Shown piece after piece: positions 62,629 to 64,000 of a DNA stretch of 64,000 nt; the stretch's first letter is position 1; each line of letters begins with the position of its first letter. Origin of the DNA: Pseudomonadota bacterium. GTDB taxonomy: Bacteria; Pseudomonadota; Gammaproteobacteria; Steroidobacterales; JBCBZW01. The translations under genes were made by a program, and so were the position numbers. Below the pieces are notes generated by a model, which made no database searches, was not told the DNA's origin, and saw only the letters and a program-made list of their open reading frames with translations. The DNA lies in contig JBCCWS010000011.1 of the NCBI GenBank assembly GCA_039193195.1, forward strand, positions 62,001 to 126,000. Reading direction: 5' to 3'.

Positions 62629-63771
62629 ATGAAGACATTGGCGTGCTTCGCTGCACTCGCCTCCACGACAGTGCTGGCCGCCTTTCCCGCCCAAGCTCAA
62701 GACGACCGTCGCTTTGTGTTCAGCTACCAGTTCAACGAGAGCACCGCGATGGCTCCCCGCGGTGGCACGAGCCGCGGCACGCCGATCACGCTAGCCAAGG
62801 AAGACCACCCGGGCTGGGTGCGACTGCAGGCCCAAGGTCTTGACGATTTCGAGCGCGACCGCCGCGCGATCCTGGCCATGGCGGGCGGCTACCGCGCCAG
62901 CTTCGACTTCCTGGAGATGGAAGGCTACGGCGCCGCGTACAGCCCGGCGAAGCCCTACCAGTCTTGGGGCACCGAGTACGTGTATGTGGTGGAAGACCGT
63001 GGCTCATTCATCAGTCTTCAGCACGTACTCGTTATGAGTATCCTGGGCGAAGACGACGAGATCATCGGGCCCTTTGTCACTAAGCACTGGCGCCAGGACT
63101 GGACCTATGAAGATGATTCGGTGCTGACCTACCGCGGCTTCGGTCGCTGGGAGAGTGTCGCCGTGTCCGATGACTCGCGTCGCGGTACCTGGTCCCAAGC
63201 GGTATGGCAGGTGGATGATTCGCCGCGCTATGAGGGCATTGGCCGCTGGCGTCATGAAAAGAACTTCTCCGCCTGGGAAAGTGAAGAGACGGCTCGTCCG
63301 CTTCCGCGCCGAGAGTTCTCGATTCGCGACGACTACCACGCCTTGGTAGGAACCAACGTGCACACGATCACGCGCGAAGGGTGGACGCATCGACAGGACA
63401 ACCTGAAAGCCTTGATCGATGAGACCGGTCGCCCCGCAGGCTACCTAGCCCGCGAGTACGGGATGAACCGCTACCAACGAATCACAGGCTTCGATTTCAC
63501 CCCGGGCGATGACTACCTAGACCGAACGGGCCCCTTTTGGACCGTCGTTCGCAAGGTGTGGGAGGAGATCGTCGCCGAGCATCCTCGTTTCCAGCTCGCC
63601 GATAAGGTCGACGGTGAGAAGCTCTTCTCGCCGATGTTCACCTACGCCCAGGATGTGGACGAAAGCTTTGACCCGCAAGAGGGCCGCGCGGCCGCTCGCG
63701 AGATCATCGACCGCTATCTGAGTATCGACCCGGATCCGCTTGGCGCGGACTTGGGCGGCGATAGCTACTGA
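62629..63771 (+). CDS. Secreted protein, tentatively DUF6607 family
   Basis: About 380 residues from ATG 62629, eight bases after GGAG. Signal peptide (about 1-24, CFAALASTTVLAAFPAQAQ). The mature part is rich in Trp, Tyr and Arg with motifs TKHWRQDWTYEDDSVLTYRG, WSQAVWQVDDSPRYEGIGRW and GWTHRQDNLKALIDETGRP, suggesting a beta-rich domain. I assign DUF6607 from memory of these motifs, and no biochemical role is established. The Fur box upstream suggests iron-regulated expression. The frame is open to 62449, but the extra 60 residues lack a signal peptide. Confidence 0.75.
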   Translation: MKTLACFAALASTTVLAAFPAQAQDDRRFVFSYQFNESTAMAPRGGTSRGTPITLAKEDHPGWVRLQAQGLDDFERDRRAILAMAGGYRASFDFLEMEGYGAAYSPAKPYQSWGTEYVYVVEDRGSFISLQHVLVMSILGEDDEIIGPFVTKHWRQDWTYEDDSVLTYRGFGRWESVAVSDDSRRGTWSQAVWQVDDSPRYEGIGRWRHEKNFSAWESEETARPLPRREFSIRDDYHALVGTNVHTITREGWTHRQDNLKALIDETGRPAGYLAREYGMNRYQRITGFDFTPGDDYLDRTGPFWTVVRKVWEEIVAEHPRFQLADKVDGEKLFSPMFTYAQDVDESFDPQEGRAAAREIIDRYLSIDPDPLGADLGGDSY

Positions 63772-64000
63772 GCGCTCGGCGCGCTAAAGCGCGCGAACGA
63801 ACGCAGGCGCCGAACAAATGCAGTGATCGCCGTGAGCTCCTAGGGCGAGATCTCGGGAGGCGCCGTGCTTCGCTGGCAGGACGTCGCGCTCTCGATGCCC
63901 ATGTCGTGGCGCAGAGCGGCGCTGATCCTGGCCCCGAAGTGTCGCGTGTGCGGCTTTCCAGCCGAAGATGCCTAGCTGGCGCCGACCGGTGCAGGGGTGT
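63772..64000. other. Window end, no recognisable gene
   Basis: 229 bases without a supported gene. A short frame from GTG near 63865 ends at a stop near 63975 and has no recognisable features. Confidence 0.5.

Noticed and set aside
1-64000. CRISPR arrays, tRNA or rRNA genes, insertion sequences, integrases
   Set aside because: No repeat-spacer pattern, tRNA-like stem sets, transposase or integrase motifs were seen on either strand.

Overview
The window is high-GC bacterial DNA, densely coded on both strands with many 4-base start/stop overlaps. Gene content fits a free-living, probably marine or aquatic, aerobic gammaproteobacterium: three-component TonB machinery of the Vibrio TonB2 type, large TonB-dependent receptors, a sodium/solute symporter, an ECF sigma/anti-sigma pair and a good Fur box. 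The genus cannot be named from the sequence. No rRNA, tRNA, CRISPR array, insertion sequence or phage gene was seen.

Region 1 (1-10157): end of glpD, then galT-galK-glpK, a large TonB-dependent receptor, an SSS-family symporter and a phytanoyl-CoA-dioxygenase-like gene. Galactose and glycerol catabolism side by side with their own outer-membrane receptor suggests use of a galactosyl-glycerol compound (for example the red-algal osmolyte floridoside). Region 2 (10111-14721): a single-domain response regulator, a rhodanese-type sulfurtransferase, an OmpA-family envelope protein and a PBP4-type peptidase. Region 3 (15097-20767): a TonB2-like energising operon (DUF3450, extended TolQ-like protein, ExbB, two ExbD, TonB, TPR protein). 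Region 4 (20835-32940): FHA protein, small VOC protein, phosphohistidine phosphatase, a fused beta-oxidation enzyme, a double-length UvrA with four ABC modules, an EamA exporter and a class-V PLP enzyme.

Region 5 (33290-53916) is the most striking part: a tightly packed, one-strand natural-product locus. A TonB-dependent receptor is followed by ornithine cyclodeaminase (makes proline), an acyl-CoA-dehydrogenase-like enzyme, a stand-alone adenylation enzyme with a proline-like pocket and a free carrier protein; together these look like a pyrrole-2-carboxyl-carrier (or dehydroprolyl-carrier) pathway. Two NRPS genes follow. The first (C-A-T) has a complete WbpG/PseA-like PP-loop amidotransferase domain inserted in its adenylation domain between motifs a8 and a9, and its pocket reads like an asparagine code. 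The second (C-A-T-TE) has a thioesterase interrupted by two transmembrane helices flanking about 170 presumably periplasmic residues. Downstream, overlapping or closely spaced genes encode a HupE-like membrane protein, a flippase, a GT1-type glycosyltransferase, a phosphatase-like protein and an alpha/beta hydrolase. The whole looks like a membrane-tethered assembly line with tailoring, export and possibly uptake of its product.

Region 6 (53913-64000): CAP protein, TPR/TonB-C-terminal protein, aldo/keto reductase, alanine racemase, anti-sigma and ECF sigma factor, an ABC-2 exporter behind a perfect CRP-type palindrome, a decayed GGDEF gene, a Fur box, and a secreted protein I assign tentatively to DUF6607.
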